A DNA stretch of 42,160 nucleotides from Verrucomicrobiota bacterium (GTDB lineage Bacteria; Verrucomicrobiota; Verrucomicrobiia; Chthoniobacterales; SZAS-18). Made by a program: the position numbers and the translations under genes. Shown here in pieces: positions 1-8,361 of this stretch (the first letter of the stretch is position 1; the number at the start of each line of letters is the position of its first letter). The notes below the pieces were generated by a model, which searched no databases, was not told the origin of the DNA, and worked only from the letters and a program-made list of their open reading frames with translations. Where the stretch lies: contig JAFAXH010000063.1 of the NCBI GenBank assembly GCA_019241085.1, positions 1-42,160 on the forward strand, read 5' to 3'.

Positions 1-626
1 AAATTAACGATGGTCTGCCCACGCAGCGGGACGTGCAGCGTGGTTTCGTAGTCCTCGCCCACGTCGATGAAAGAGAGCGAGACTCGCACCAGATCGGGCA
101 ACGCATTGGCGTCGGTCCAGCGCGGCAGCCAGCCGTTGAGCCGGGCGGAGAAATACGTGATTTCGAGCGACGCGACGCCGGACAGCAAAGGGGTCCAATC
201 ACCGCCGGGGTCGGATTCATCATCACCTCCCAAGTTCGGCAAATCCGCTTCGTCTTTGGGGGACGTTGCGGCCCGAGTCAGCCCAAGCTCGTGCGTCTCG
301 GGCCGGAGGTGCAACGTGCAGAGCCGCGGCGCGCCATCGCGAGCGAGCAGCCCGTTGCCGGGCAGGCACAGCAGGGTTAGACGGTCGTCGCTCCTGCGCC
401 CGCGCGTGCCCCGGAGCGCCTGGGCTTCCCGCGCGGGCAACTCGTCGAGCTGGGTCTGGAGCAGCCGCGTCAGGCCCGCGCACATTGCCTGGCGTTCGGC
501 TTCGCCCGAGTTGAGGCGGGCGACCTCCACATTCAAGGAAGTGAAGCGATAGACTGCGACGCCGAAGATCGCCAGGATCGCCACGGCGAGCATCATTTCG
601 AGCAAGGTAAAAGCTGCGGCGCGCAT
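1..626 (-). CDS. gspJ: Type II secretion minor pseudopilin GspJ-like (3' end outside window)
   Basis: The minus-strand frame from the ATG at 626 stays open to the window edge, giving 208 residues of a protein whose stop codon lies outside. It begins MRAAAFTLLEMMLAVAILA, a very short prepilin leader followed by the FTLLE pseudopilin motif and a hydrophobic N-terminal helix. The residue before the processing-site Phe is Ala rather than the usual Gly. It starts 7 bp after gspI ends and is third in an H-I-J series, which together with its near-full GspJ length is the main reason for the J assignment. Minor pseudopilins form the tip of the type II secretion pseudopilus in the inner membrane/periplasm. 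The pseudopilin family is clear; the letter J is inferred from order. Confidence 0.8.
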   Translation of the reverse strand, partial: MRAAAFTLLEMMLAVAILAIFGVAVYRFTSLNVEVARLNSGEAERQAMCAGLTRLLQTQLDELPAREAQALRGTRGRRSDDRLTLLCLPGNGLLARDGAPRLCTLHLRPETHELGLTRAATSPKDEADLPNLGGDDESDPGGDWTPLLSGVASLEITYFSARLNGWLPRWTDANALPDLVRVSLSFIDVGEDYETTLHVPLRGQTIVN

Positions 627-633
627 TTCCGGT

Positions 634-1059
634 TCAGAATCCTTCCCGCAACAGATAAAACTTCGTCTCGCGGGATTGCGTTGCGCCGCGCGATTTCCAT
701 TCCGCGCGCAATGTGATCTCGAACAAACCGGCGAGCGCTTCCCCGCGTTCGTTGCGCAAATCCGCCGGGCGCCGGGTTTCAACCAAAGTGTAACCGGCGT
801 ATGGCGCATCCAGCTCCGTCTTGCGCGAAACGTCGGGCAGCGTCAGGCTTGCCTGGATTTCCGCCGCCCGGTTGTCGAGCGCCTGGCGGGCGCGGGCGTC
901 CTGCGCACGAAAGGATTCGATTACGAGGCAATTATTGATGCAACGGCCCAAGCCGATGACCCCAAGCGCGAAGATCGCCACGGCCAGCATGACTTCGAGC
1001 AGCAACATGCCAGACGCCGCACGCGGCCGGTGCTTGGAGGAAGAAAAAACGGCGCTCAT
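634..1059 (-). CDS. gspI: Type II secretion minor pseudopilin GspI-like
   Basis: This 141-residue protein starts at the ATG at 1059, which overlaps the gspH stop as ATGA, so translation is probably coupled. The frame is open further upstream, but that stretch is antisense-style reading through gspH and is not supported. The leader is about 18 residues and ends in SG, followed by MLLLEVMLAVAIFALGVIGL, a normal prepilin peptidase site with Gly at -1, Glu at +5 of the mature protein and a hydrophobic helix. The short length and position between H and J fit GspI. It would be an inner-membrane-anchored minor pseudopilin of the secretion pseudopilus. Confidence 0.82.
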   Translation of the reverse strand: MSAVFSSSKHRPRAASGMLLLEVMLAVAIFALGVIGLGRCINNCLVIESFRAQDARARQALDNRAAEIQASLTLPDVSRKTELDAPYAGYTLVETRRPADLRNERGEALAGLFEITLRAEWKSRGATQSRETKFYLLREGF

Positions 1060-1583
1060 CGCGGATGAAATTCCACCAGCGTGGAACGCGCGGTAAGCGG
1101 CTGATAACACGCCGTCCACCGTCCGGCCGGACCGGAATAGCGCACGATGGCCGGCTCGCAATTGCCGCTGGGCCAGAAGGCCCATTCCGCCTGCGCATTG
1201 GCAACGAGCGCCGCGGGCAACGTAAGCTCGTAATGCCCACCGGCCACCGCGGCAGGCGTGAGCGTCGGAGGCAGAGCCGCGCGTTCTTTGGCACTGAGTT
1301 CCTCCGGGCAAAGCTGGATGCCTGCGTTGCGCGGCGCCCAGACGAGCAAATACGTTTTCCCTTCGGCCATACTGCGCCGCTGTGCCGTCGCGGCCAAGTC
1401 GTCCAGCGAGTAAAGCGACTCCCGCAAACGGCGTTCGGCGAGCAGGCCCGTCACGCTCGGCACCGCCAGCGTGGCGATGAGCGCGAGAATGAGAACGACC
1501 AGGCAAATTTCCAGCAAAGTGAATGCCGCACTTCCCCGCGCCTGGGACCGCGCAAGGTGCGAAGGAAATCGGCGAAACAGCAC
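1056..1583 (-). CDS. gspH: Type II secretion minor pseudopilin GspH-like
   Basis: A pseudopilin of about 175 residues with the motif AAFTLLEICLVVLILALIA near its N-terminus. I chose the GTG at 1583, which gives a 24-residue basic leader. An in-frame GTG at 1640 would add 19 residues and leave only 24 bp to the gspD start, so it is less likely. Ala replaces Gly at the -1 position of the prepilin peptidase site, as in the neighbouring gspJ. The gene is divergent from the secretin gspD and begins the minus-strand gspH-gspI-gspJ operon. H versus G is judged from length, the absence of a calcium-site-like C-terminus and gene order. The family is secure and the letter is probable. Confidence 0.78.
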   Translation of the reverse strand: MLFRRFPSHLARSQARGSAAFTLLEICLVVLILALIATLAVPSVTGLLAERRLRESLYSLDDLAATAQRRSMAEGKTYLLVWAPRNAGIQLCPEELSAKERAALPPTLTPAAVAGGHYELTLPAALVANAQAEWAFWPSGNCEPAIVRYSGPAGRWTACYQPLTARSTLVEFHPR

Positions 1584-1664
1584 GGGGACAGCATAAAACC
1601 TCGCGCCACGCGCGCAACTCGCGCGGCCCGCGCCGCACACCCGCGAGCCGGGTAGCGTTCCGCT

Positions 1665-4256
1665 TTGACCCGCGGTGGCAAAGCTGCTTTAACTGCGGGC
1701 GTGCCGCCCCTGCGCTTTCCTTCCCGCTCGGTTCTGTGGATGCTGACCGTGCTGTTTTGTTTGCTGACGACCCCGGTGCAACGCACGAGCGCGCAGCAAC
1801 CGCAGCAGCGGCCCCAGCCCCAACCCCAGCCGCTGCCGGGCGCCACGGTGCCCCCGCCTCTCACGACAGGCGATGGGCGTCCGGCCGACGTGGTGCGGGT
1901 GCAATTTCCCAACACGGATGTCGCCGACGTGCTCGATTTCTATGCCCAGCTCACCGGCAGGCGGGTGTTGTTGAATCCGAACGTCCAGGGCAAAGTCACC
2001 ATCCTGATCAATCAGCCGATGGCGCGCGTGGACGCGATCAAGCTGATCGAGACCCAGCTCATGCTCAGCGGTTTTTCGCTCGTGCAAGGCGACGGCGATG
2101 TGATCAAGGTTCTGCCCGCCACGGTCAACGCCCGCGTCACCGGTCCGCCGATTTATTCGGAAATCTCGCAGTTGCCGGAGGGCGAGCAGGTCGTGTCGTT
2201 TCTCTTCAAGCCGCGTTATCTCACCGCGCAAAAACTCCAGCAGGCGCTCGCGCTCTACATTCCGATCCAAAATCAATACACGTCGTTCATCGCACTGGAG
2301 GAAGCCAACGCGGTGCTGGCGACCGAGAACAGCCACACGATCCGCCGGCTCGTTGCGCTGGTCGATGCGCTCGATGTGCCGCCCGCCGTCGCGGTGGACA
2401 AATTTATCAAGCTGCAACGGGCCGATGCGGCGAAGGCGGTGGAATTTGTCAACGCCGTGTTGGAACGCGACAAAGCCGGCAATTCCACGACTGCGGGCGG
2501 CGCGCCGGGCAACGTCGCCGGCGGCACGCAGCGACGGCCCATCCGGCGTTTCAACGAGGAAGGCCAGCCGTTGCCGCCCGAGCAAAACGCCGCCATTCCC
2601 GGTTTGCAGGGATTGAATCCGAACGCGGCGGCGAACATTCTGGCCACCCTCAGCGAGGGCGCAGTGGTGCAGGGAAAAGTCACGCTGACGCCCGACGTGC
2701 GAACCAATCGCGTTCACGTCGTCGCGCGACCGGCGGACATGGATTTCATCGAGAAACTGATCACGGAGTTCGACGCCAACACGCCCTACGCGGAGCCGGT
2801 GCGCCGGTCCTTGCGCTATCTCACGGCGACGGACATTTTGCCGATCCTCGCGCAATCGTTGCGAGAGCCGGGTCAAACGAATGACCAGAGCAGCCAGGAT
2901 GCGGGCGGCGCAACAACGAGTGGCGCGTCGAGCACGGCGGGCGGCGGCCGTGGGTTGGGCGGCAGCAGCCTGCTCGGCAACAACAGCACCGGCGGGTTGT
3001 TCGGCGACAGCACGTCCGGCGGCTTTGGCAGCTCCTCCGGTTACTCCGGCGGCGCGACAGGCGGCAGCTCGGCCGGCGTGCTCGGTGGTCCATCGCTGCG
3101 GACCCGCGAAACCAGCGATCAGCCGCGTTCGGCGGTCATCGGCACGACGCGCATCATCGCCGATCCGCGGGCGAATGTTATCATCGTTTCGGGCGGAGCG
3201 GACGCGCGGGAAAAAGTCATGCGGCTGCTCGATCAACTCGACGTGCCGGCGCCGCAGGTGATGATCGAAGTGCTCATCGGCGAACTGACGCTGAACAACG
3301 ATCACGAATCGGGCATCGACTACCTGCTCCGCAGCGGCCGGCGCGGCAGCGACGTGCTCTCGACGAACATCGCGCGTTTCCCCGCGCCCACCTCCGGCAC
3401 GACGACGGTGACAAATGCCGACGGCTCGACGACAACGACCGCGGGGACTTCGACGAGTTCCACGCTTTCCTCGCTGGCGCAGTTGGGACTGAGCAGCGTC
3501 AGCGGGTTCGGCGGGCTGGCGGGCGTCGTCACGGCAGGCAACCGCTTCGCCGCGGCAATCCGTGCGCTCGAGAGCAACGGGCGCTTCAAGACGATCTCGC
3601 GCCCCGTGATTTTCACTTCCAACAACAAGGAAGCGACGATCCTCAGCGGTCAGGAAATCGCGATCCCGACGCAGACTTTGCAGAACGCGACCACCAACAC
3701 TGGCACGGCGGCCATCGCCTCTAGCATTCAATATAAAGAGGTGGCGTTGCAGCTTGACGTGGTGCCGCTCATCAACAGCGACAATGCCGTGACACTCGAC
3801 CTTGTGCAGCAGGTGAAATCGCCAGTCGCCGGCAGCAGCACGAACGTCGGCGGAACGACGGTGCCGACGATTGCCACGCGGGTGTTGAAATCGACGGTTA
3901 CCGTGCCGGACCAATCCACCGTGGTGCTCGGCGGACTCATCCAGCAAAATCAGGAGGTCACCCGCAACAACGTCCCCTATCTCAACCGCATTCCGGTGAT
4001 CGGCCCCATCCTGTTTTCCAGCCGGGTCAGGAACAACAACCGCAGCGAACTCATCATCATGATGCGGCCCGTGGTCACAAACACCGCGGCGCAGTTGGAG
4101 CACAACCGGATTCACGAGGAGAATAAACTTTATCTCGAACCCGGCCTGTCCGAGCAACTCGATCCGATCATTCCCAAAGCGAAGCCGGTGACCACCACGA
4201 CAACGACGACGGTCACGGTCAAGCAACGCCCGCCCGCAAGCGACAGTAGAAAGTAG
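1665..4256 (+). CDS. gspD: Type II secretion system secretin GspD
   Basis: An 863-residue outer-membrane secretin. An N-terminal signal peptide (hydrophobic core LTVLFCLL, then a Gln/Pro-rich stretch) precedes an N0-like domain (about 75-145), N1-N3 repeats (about 175-390) and a Gly/Ser-rich insert (about 406-480). The C-terminal secretin domain (about 535-815) ends with VPYLNRIPVIGPIL near residue 770, the form taken here by the conserved VPxLGxIPxLG signature. The start is uncertain: TTG at 1665, GTG at 1701 and ATG at 1740 are all in frame, and all leave a signal peptide. It is divergent from the pseudopilin genes and is followed by gspE. In the complex it forms the gated pore through which folded exoproteins leave the periplasm. 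Confidence 0.93.
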   Translation: MTRGGKAALTAGVPPLRFPSRSVLWMLTVLFCLLTTPVQRTSAQQPQQRPQPQPQPLPGATVPPPLTTGDGRPADVVRVQFPNTDVADVLDFYAQLTGRRVLLNPNVQGKVTILINQPMARVDAIKLIETQLMLSGFSLVQGDGDVIKVLPATVNARVTGPPIYSEISQLPEGEQVVSFLFKPRYLTAQKLQQALALYIPIQNQYTSFIALEEANAVLATENSHTIRRLVALVDALDVPPAVAVDKFIKLQRADAAKAVEFVNAVLERDKAGNSTTAGGAPGNVAGGTQRRPIRRFNEEGQPLPPEQNAAIPGLQGLNPNAAANILATLSEGAVVQGKVTLTPDVRTNRVHVVARPADMDFIEKLITEFDANTPYAEPVRRSLRYLTATDILPILAQSLREPGQTNDQSSQDAGGATTSGASSTAGGGRGLGGSSLLGNNSTGGLFGDSTSGGFGSSSGYSGGATGGSSAGVLGGPSLRTRETSDQPRSAVIGTTRIIADPRANVIIVSGGADAREKVMRLLDQLDVPAPQVMIEVLIGELTLNNDHESGIDYLLRSGRRGSDVLSTNIARFPAPTSGTTTVTNADGSTTTTAGTSTSSTLSSLAQLGLSSVSGFGGLAGVVTAGNRFAAAIRALESNGRFKTISRPVIFTSNNKEATILSGQEIAIPTQTLQNATTNTGTAAIASSIQYKEVALQLDVVPLINSDNAVTLDLVQQVKSPVAGSSTNVGGTTVPTIATRVLKSTVTVPDQSTVVLGGLIQQNQEVTRNNVPYLNRIPVIGPILFSSRVRNNNRSELIIMMRPVVTNTAAQLEHNRIHEENKLYLEPGLSEQLDPIIPKAKPVTTTTTTTVTVKQRPPASDSRK

Positions 4257-4266
4257 CGCTTCGGAA

Positions 4267-4374
4267 AGCTTAATCGTAATTGTAATCCTGATCTTAGTCT
4301 CTGCCGTCGGAGGCAGCCTCGGACGTTTAGCGAGCGCAGAAGATCAAGATTAGGATTACGATTACGATTAAGCT
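4267..4374. repeat. Long imperfect inverted repeat between gspD and gspE
   Basis: The left arm (4267-4302) starts AGCTTAATCGTAATTGTAAT. The right arm (4338-4374) is its near-perfect inverse and ends TTACGATTACGATTAAGCT. Only two mismatches occur in the first 29 paired positions, and the loop is about 35 bp. The arms contain a GATTAC-type hexamer repeat and are AT-rich compared with the coding DNA on both sides. There is no T-run after it, so it is not a standard terminator. It could be a MITE-like or REP-like element, or an RNA hairpin that modulates expression of gspE relative to gspD. Confidence 0.8.
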
Positions 4375-4404
4375 GTGTGGGGACTGTTCGGTGAATTTTT
4401 TCCG

Positions 4405-6147
4405 ATGACTTCTTTACGCCAAGGATTGCTCGATGCGCTGCTGGCCGCCGGTTGTCCGACGCCGGAGGCGGCGCAAGCTTTGGCGGATAGTGCCAAATCG
4501 TCTGCGTCGTCGTGGACCGATACCGTGCTCGACAGCGGACAGGTGGACGAGGCGAAATTTTTGGAGCGGCTTGCGGAGCTGTTCCGGCTGCCGTTTGAGC
4601 CGCGCATCGACTCGTCGCTGATCGACCGCTCGACGCTCCAGATTTTTCCCAGCCGTTTCGTGGCCCAGCATTTCATCGTGCCCATCGGCACAGGCGAAAA
4701 CAACACGCTGCGCCTCGCGCTCTACGACCCGCTCGACCGCATCGGCCAGAGCGAGGCTTCGCGGCTGGTGGGAGCGCGTGCGGTGCAATTTGTCGTCGTG
4801 CCGCGCACGCCGCTCCTGCGCACGATGAAAACGCTCTACGGCGTCGGCGCCGAGACCTTTGACGAAATCCTCAAATCGCGCGGCGGCGCGCTCGACGATT
4901 TGCTCACCGACAAGGAAATCGTTTCCGACCTCAATGCGAACGATCCGGAAGCGAGCGTGGTCAAGTTTGTCAACCAGATCATCCGCGAAGCCATCGCGGA
5001 ACGCGCGACAGACATTCACGTCGAGCCGCTGGAAAATGACCTGCGCATCCGCTATCGCATCGACGGCATTCTGCACGAGGTCGCCGTGCCGACCCAACTC
5101 CGCGTGCTGCAAAACGCCATCATCTCGCGTTTGAAAGTCATGGCGCGGATGGACATCGCCGAAAAGCGGCTGCCGCAGGATGGGCGCATCAATCTCAGCG
5201 CGGGCGCCAACTCCATCGACGTGCGCGTTTCCACGATCCCGACCGTCAACGGCGAGAGCATTTCGTTACGTCTGCTCTCGCGCCAGGAGGGGCAGAGCTT
5301 TGGATTCGAGCGACTCGATCTCGACGCCCGACAGAGTGCGACGATCCGCCGGCTATTGGCGAAGCCAAATGGAATTGTGCTCGTGACCGGTCCCACGGGA
5401 TCGGGCAAGTCCACGTCGCTCTATTGTTTTCTGTCCAGCATCAATTCCGTGCAGCGCAGGATCATCACGATCGAGGAGCCGGTGGAATACCGGTTGCCGG
5501 GCGTGTCGCAGATCGACGTGAAGCCGGAGATCGGGCTGACCTTTGCCACCGGCTTGCGGCACATCCTGCGGCAAGATCCAAACATCGTCATGGTCGGCGA
5601 AATCCGCGATCACGAGACGGCCGACATCGCCATCCGCGCGGCCATGACCGGACACCTGGTTTTTTCCACGTTGCACACGAATGACGCCGTGGGAGGCATC
5701 ACGCGCCTGCTCGACATGGACATCGAGCCTTTTCTGCTCGCCAGCACGGTGCAGGCATTTTTCGCGCAGCGGCTCGTGCGCACCCTCTGCCAGCATTGCG
5801 CCCGGCCGGTGAGTTATCCGGTGGGCTATCTGGCGGAGATTGGATTTCCTCTGTTGGAACACAGCGCGAACCTCGCCAACCTCCGCCGCGGCGCCGGGTG
5901 CGATCATTGTCGGCAGACGGGCTATCAGGGCCGCGTGGCGATCTTCGAGCTTTGCGAGATCAATGATCGGTTGCGCAAATTGATGGTGCAAAAAGCCGAT
6001 GGCAGCGACCTCAAAGCCGCCGCCCTGGCCAGCGGGATGCAGTCGTTGCGGCAGGATGGCTGGCGGCGGGTTCTCGCCGGTCAGACGACGGTCGAGGAAG
6101 TGGTGCGCGTGACGCAGGAAGACGCGGCTTTGGCGGAAATGGACTAA
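4405..6147 (+). CDS. gspE: Type II secretion ATPase GspE
   Basis: A 580-residue hexameric ATPase of the GspE/PilB family. The N-terminal third is a T2SSE_N/MshEN-like domain. The catalytic half has Walker A GPTGSGKST near residue 329, Walker B IVMVGEIRD near 394, and the conserved FSTLHTNDA segment. A tetracysteine zinc site (CQHC near 461, CDHC near 498) is typical of GspE. I chose the ATG at 4405. An in-frame GTG at 4375 would begin inside or directly after the inverted repeat, so it is less likely. The gene follows gspD on the same strand. It powers pseudopilus assembly from the cytoplasmic face of the inner membrane. A second paralogue, pilB, lies at 11513. Confidence 0.92.
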   Translation: MTSLRQGLLDALLAAGCPTPEAAQALADSAKSSASSWTDTVLDSGQVDEAKFLERLAELFRLPFEPRIDSSLIDRSTLQIFPSRFVAQHFIVPIGTGENNTLRLALYDPLDRIGQSEASRLVGARAVQFVVVPRTPLLRTMKTLYGVGAETFDEILKSRGGALDDLLTDKEIVSDLNANDPEASVVKFVNQIIREAIAERATDIHVEPLENDLRIRYRIDGILHEVAVPTQLRVLQNAIISRLKVMARMDIAEKRLPQDGRINLSAGANSIDVRVSTIPTVNGESISLRLLSRQEGQSFGFERLDLDARQSATIRRLLAKPNGIVLVTGPTGSGKSTSLYCFLSSINSVQRRIITIEEPVEYRLPGVSQIDVKPEIGLTFATGLRHILRQDPNIVMVGEIRDHETADIAIRAAMTGHLVFSTLHTNDAVGGITRLLDMDIEPFLLASTVQAFFAQRLVRTLCQHCARPVSYPVGYLAEIGFPLLEHSANLANLRRGAGCDHCRQTGYQGRVAIFELCEINDRLRKLMVQKADGSDLKAAALASGMQSLRQDGWRRVLAGQTTVEEVVRVTQEDAALAEMD

Positions 6148-6244
6148 GGGCGGCTGCCGGTTGGTTTGGACGCAGGCGGGCGCACGAAGACACCGCGGAT
6201 TTTTTTTGGCATCCAAGGGGATTTTCAACCCGGATACCGCAACC

Positions 6245-6278
6245 GCCGTCCTTTCTACAAACCGTGCCGGAGGACGGC
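6245..6278. repeat. Short perfect inverted repeat upstream of the ferritin-like gene
   Basis: GCCGTCCT (6245-6252) and AGGACGGC (6271-6278) pair perfectly across an 18-base loop and lie 25 bp before the start codon at 6304. It could be an operator or a hairpin in the 5' leader. No T-run follows on the plus strand. Confidence 0.45.
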
Positions 6279-6303
6279 AAAAGCAATCGCTACCAATCCA
6301 TCC

Positions 6304-7251
6304 ATGAATAAACCGCTCGACTCCACGCACTCCGAAAATCAACCCTCTATTGTCACCCGCCGCTCCTTTCTGCGCCGTGCTGGCATTGGCGCCGGTGTCG
6401 CCGCCATGGCGCCGGCTTTGATGCAAGCGCTCGCCACCCCCACTGCTCAAGCCGCCACCACCACCAAGTCCGTTAAGCAAGACATCGCCATCCTGAATTT
6501 TGCGCTGAACCTCGAATATCTCGAAGGCGATTTTTACACTTACGCCACGGAGGGCAAAGACATCACCGCATTCGGAATCGCGGTCGATGGCTCCGGCTCG
6601 GCGGGTGCTTCAACGGTGAAAACCACAGGCAGCACGCTGGTGCCGTTTGTGACGCCGATCATCGCCCAGTATGCCGCGGAAATTGCCCGCGACGAGCGCG
6701 CCCACGTCCGCACTTTGCGGAATGCGGTTACCGCCTTGGGCGGCACGCCGGTGTCCCGTCCAAAGATCAACTTGGTGGACAGTTTTAATACGCTGGCTTC
6801 GGCCGCCGGAATCGGCAGCGCTTTCGATCCCTTTGCCGACGAGACCAGTTTCCTGCTCGGCGCTTTCATCTTTGAGGATGTCGGCGTCACTGCCTACAAG
6901 GGCGCGGCCGCGCTCATCAGCAATCCCAACATTCTGACCGCTGCCGCTGGTTTCCTCAGCGTGGAATCCTATCACGCCGCGGAGGTTCGCACGGTGCTCC
7001 TGCGCATGAGCCAGACGAATGCCGCCATTCCCGGCATTGTGGAGCAAATCAGCTCGCTGCGCCGCGCGCTCAGCGGTGCGAACGACGATCAGGGCATTTT
7101 GTTCGACAATCTGGCCAATGTCGTGCCCACCGACGACAACGGTCTGACCTATTCGCGCACCACAGACCAGATTCTGCGCATCGTTTACGGCAATACCGCC
7201 AAGTCGCCCGGTTTGTTTTTCCCGAGCGGCCTGAACGGCGACATTCGCTAG
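6304..7251 (+). CDS. Tat-exported ferritin-like domain protein
   Basis: A 315-residue protein with a twin-arginine signal, TRRSFLRRAGIGAGVAAM, followed by a hydrophobic stretch and a likely cleavage site after AQA near residue 50. The mature protein begins with a four-helix-bundle segment, ILNFALNLEYLEGDFY, and a later helix with ARDERAHVRTLRNAV. These carry Glu and His residues arranged as in the ferritin-like PF13668 family, which includes plant desiccation-related PCC13-62 proteins. The ATG at 6304 places the RR motif about 18 residues in; the upstream frame has no supporting features. It is probably monocistronic, with a terminator directly after it. A periplasmic stress or metal role is possible, but the substrate is unknown. 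Confidence 0.87.
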   Translation: MNKPLDSTHSENQPSIVTRRSFLRRAGIGAGVAAMAPALMQALATPTAQAATTTKSVKQDIAILNFALNLEYLEGDFYTYATEGKDITAFGIAVDGSGSAGASTVKTTGSTLVPFVTPIIAQYAAEIARDERAHVRTLRNAVTALGGTPVSRPKINLVDSFNTLASAAGIGSAFDPFADETSFLLGAFIFEDVGVTAYKGAAALISNPNILTAAAGFLSVESYHAAEVRTVLLRMSQTNAAIPGIVEQISSLRRALSGANDDQGILFDNLANVVPTDDNGLTYSRTTDQILRIVYGNTAKSPGLFFPSGLNGDIR

Positions 7252-7275
7252 CGGCCTAGCCCATTTGATTGGGGT

Positions 7276-7331
7276 GACACAAAAGATCCGCGCATGGTTT
7301 GGTTGCACCGTGCGCGGATCGTGTCGTTTTT
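7276..7331 (+). terminator. Rho-independent terminator after the ferritin-like gene
   Basis: GATCCGCGCA (7285-7294) pairs with TGCGCGGATC (7311-7320). Outer arms GACAC (7276-7280) and GTGTC (7321-7325) extend the stem across an AAAA bulge, and five T residues follow. It sits between two convergent genes, the ferritin-like gene and trpG. Confidence 0.85.
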
Positions 7332-7374
7332 GCGGCCTGTTTTTTGAGCGTCCGCAGCAGCGGCTCATCGTTCA

Positions 7375-7941
7375 TTAAAGTTTGAGAAAATTTTGCAGCA
7401 GGTTTTTGCCTTCAAGAGTCAGGATGCTCTCGGGATGAAACTGCACTCCGTGAATGGGAAACTCACGGTGTCGCAGGCCCATGATCTCGCCTTCCGCGGT
7501 TTCTGCGTTGATTTCCAAACAATCCGGAACGGATTCACGGCGCACGAGCAACGAGTGGTAGCGCGTGGCCTCGAATGGATTCGGCAACCCCGAAAAAACC
7601 CCGCTGCCATCGTGCAAAATGGGCGAAGTCTTGCCGTGCATCAGCCGGCCGGCGCGCACGACCTCACCGCCGAAAACTTCGCCCAGGCATTGGTGCCCCA
7701 AACAAACGCCGAGGATGGGCGTGCCGCGCGGACCGAGCTGGCGGATCACCTCGCAACTCACGCCCGAATCCGCTGGCGTCCCTGGTCCCGGCGAGATGCA
7801 GATACGCGTCGGCCGCAGCGCCGCGATTTCGTCCACGCCAATCTCGTCGTTGCGTTTGACCAGCATTTTCTCGCCGAGTTCGCCGAAATACTGGACGAGG
7901 TTGTAGGTGAAAGAATCGTAGTTATCGACGACGAGCAGCAT
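7375..7941 (-). CDS. trpG: Anthranilate synthase component II (glutamine amidotransferase)
   Basis: A 188-residue class I glutamine amidotransferase that starts [19 protein letters not shown], the usual TrpG/PabA opening, which fixes the ATG at 7941. The oxyanion segment SPGPGTP, the nucleophile loop [15 protein letters not shown] with its Cys, and the C-terminal HGVQFHPES with catalytic His and Glu are all present. It hydrolyses glutamine and passes ammonia to TrpE for anthranilate, and may also serve aminodeoxychorismate synthesis as PabA. It is the last gene of the hisI-trpE-panD-trpG series and starts 16 bp after panD. The 3' end faces the terminator at 7276-7331. Confidence 0.95.
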   Translation of the reverse strand: MLLVVDNYDSFTYNLVQYFGELGEKMLVKRNDEIGVDEIAALRPTRICISPGPGTPADSGVSCEVIRQLGPRGTPILGVCLGHQCLGEVFGGEVVRAGRLMHGKTSPILHDGSGVFSGLPNPFEATRYHSLLVRRESVPDCLEINAETAEGEIMGLRHREFPIHGVQFHPESILTLEGKNLLQNFLKL

Positions 7942-7957
7942 GGCGGCAGGTCCACCG

Positions 7958-8326
7958 TTAAACGATCTTGGCCACGCGATTATCCTTATCCACCAGGACA
8001 ACTCGCGGTGCCCAGCGGTCGAGGTCCGGCGTCTCCGCGTCGGCTTGAACAAAGGCCATGACGATAGCGAGATCGCCTCGCTGAAATTGGTGCGCGCCAG
8101 CGCCGTTGATCTGGCAGATCCCGCTGCCCGCCGCGCCGGCGAGCGCGTAAGTTTCCAGGCGGTTGCCATTGGTCACGTTGGCCACGAGCACGCGCTCGTG
8201 CGGCAGGATGCCGGCGGCGTGCAGGAGGTCGGTGTCGATGGTGATCGAACCGTTGTAATCCAAGTCCGCGTCCGTGATTGTCACGCGATGGATTTTACCG
8301 CTGAGAAGAGTGCGCTGGATAACCAT
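7958..8326 (-). CDS. panD: Aspartate 1-decarboxylase
   Basis: A 122-residue PanD, the normal length for the family. It decarboxylates L-aspartate to beta-alanine for pantothenate and coenzyme A. The self-processing Gly-Ser site lies in [10 protein letters not shown]; cleavage there generates the pyruvoyl group. [12 protein letters not shown] and [13 protein letters not shown] match the conserved core, including the catalytic Tyr. The ATG at 8326 gives [15 protein letters not shown], the expected start. It sits between trpE (35 bp upstream) and trpG (16 bp downstream), which is an unusual position for a coenzyme gene. Confidence 0.96.
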   Translation of the reverse strand: MVIQRTLLSGKIHRVTITDADLDYNGSITIDTDLLHAAGILPHERVLVANVTNGNRLETYALAGAAGSGICQINGAGAHQFQRGDLAIVMAFVQADAETPDLDRWAPRVVLVDKDNRVAKIV

Positions 8327-8361
8327 GACCGTGCTCGATTTTTAACCGCGGTTCGGGAGGC

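Noticed and set aside
1689-4226. Minus-strand open frame of 845 residues opposite gspD
   Set aside because: It is antisense to a clear secretin; its translation is Arg/His-rich without domain features. Long shadow frames are common in GC-rich DNA.
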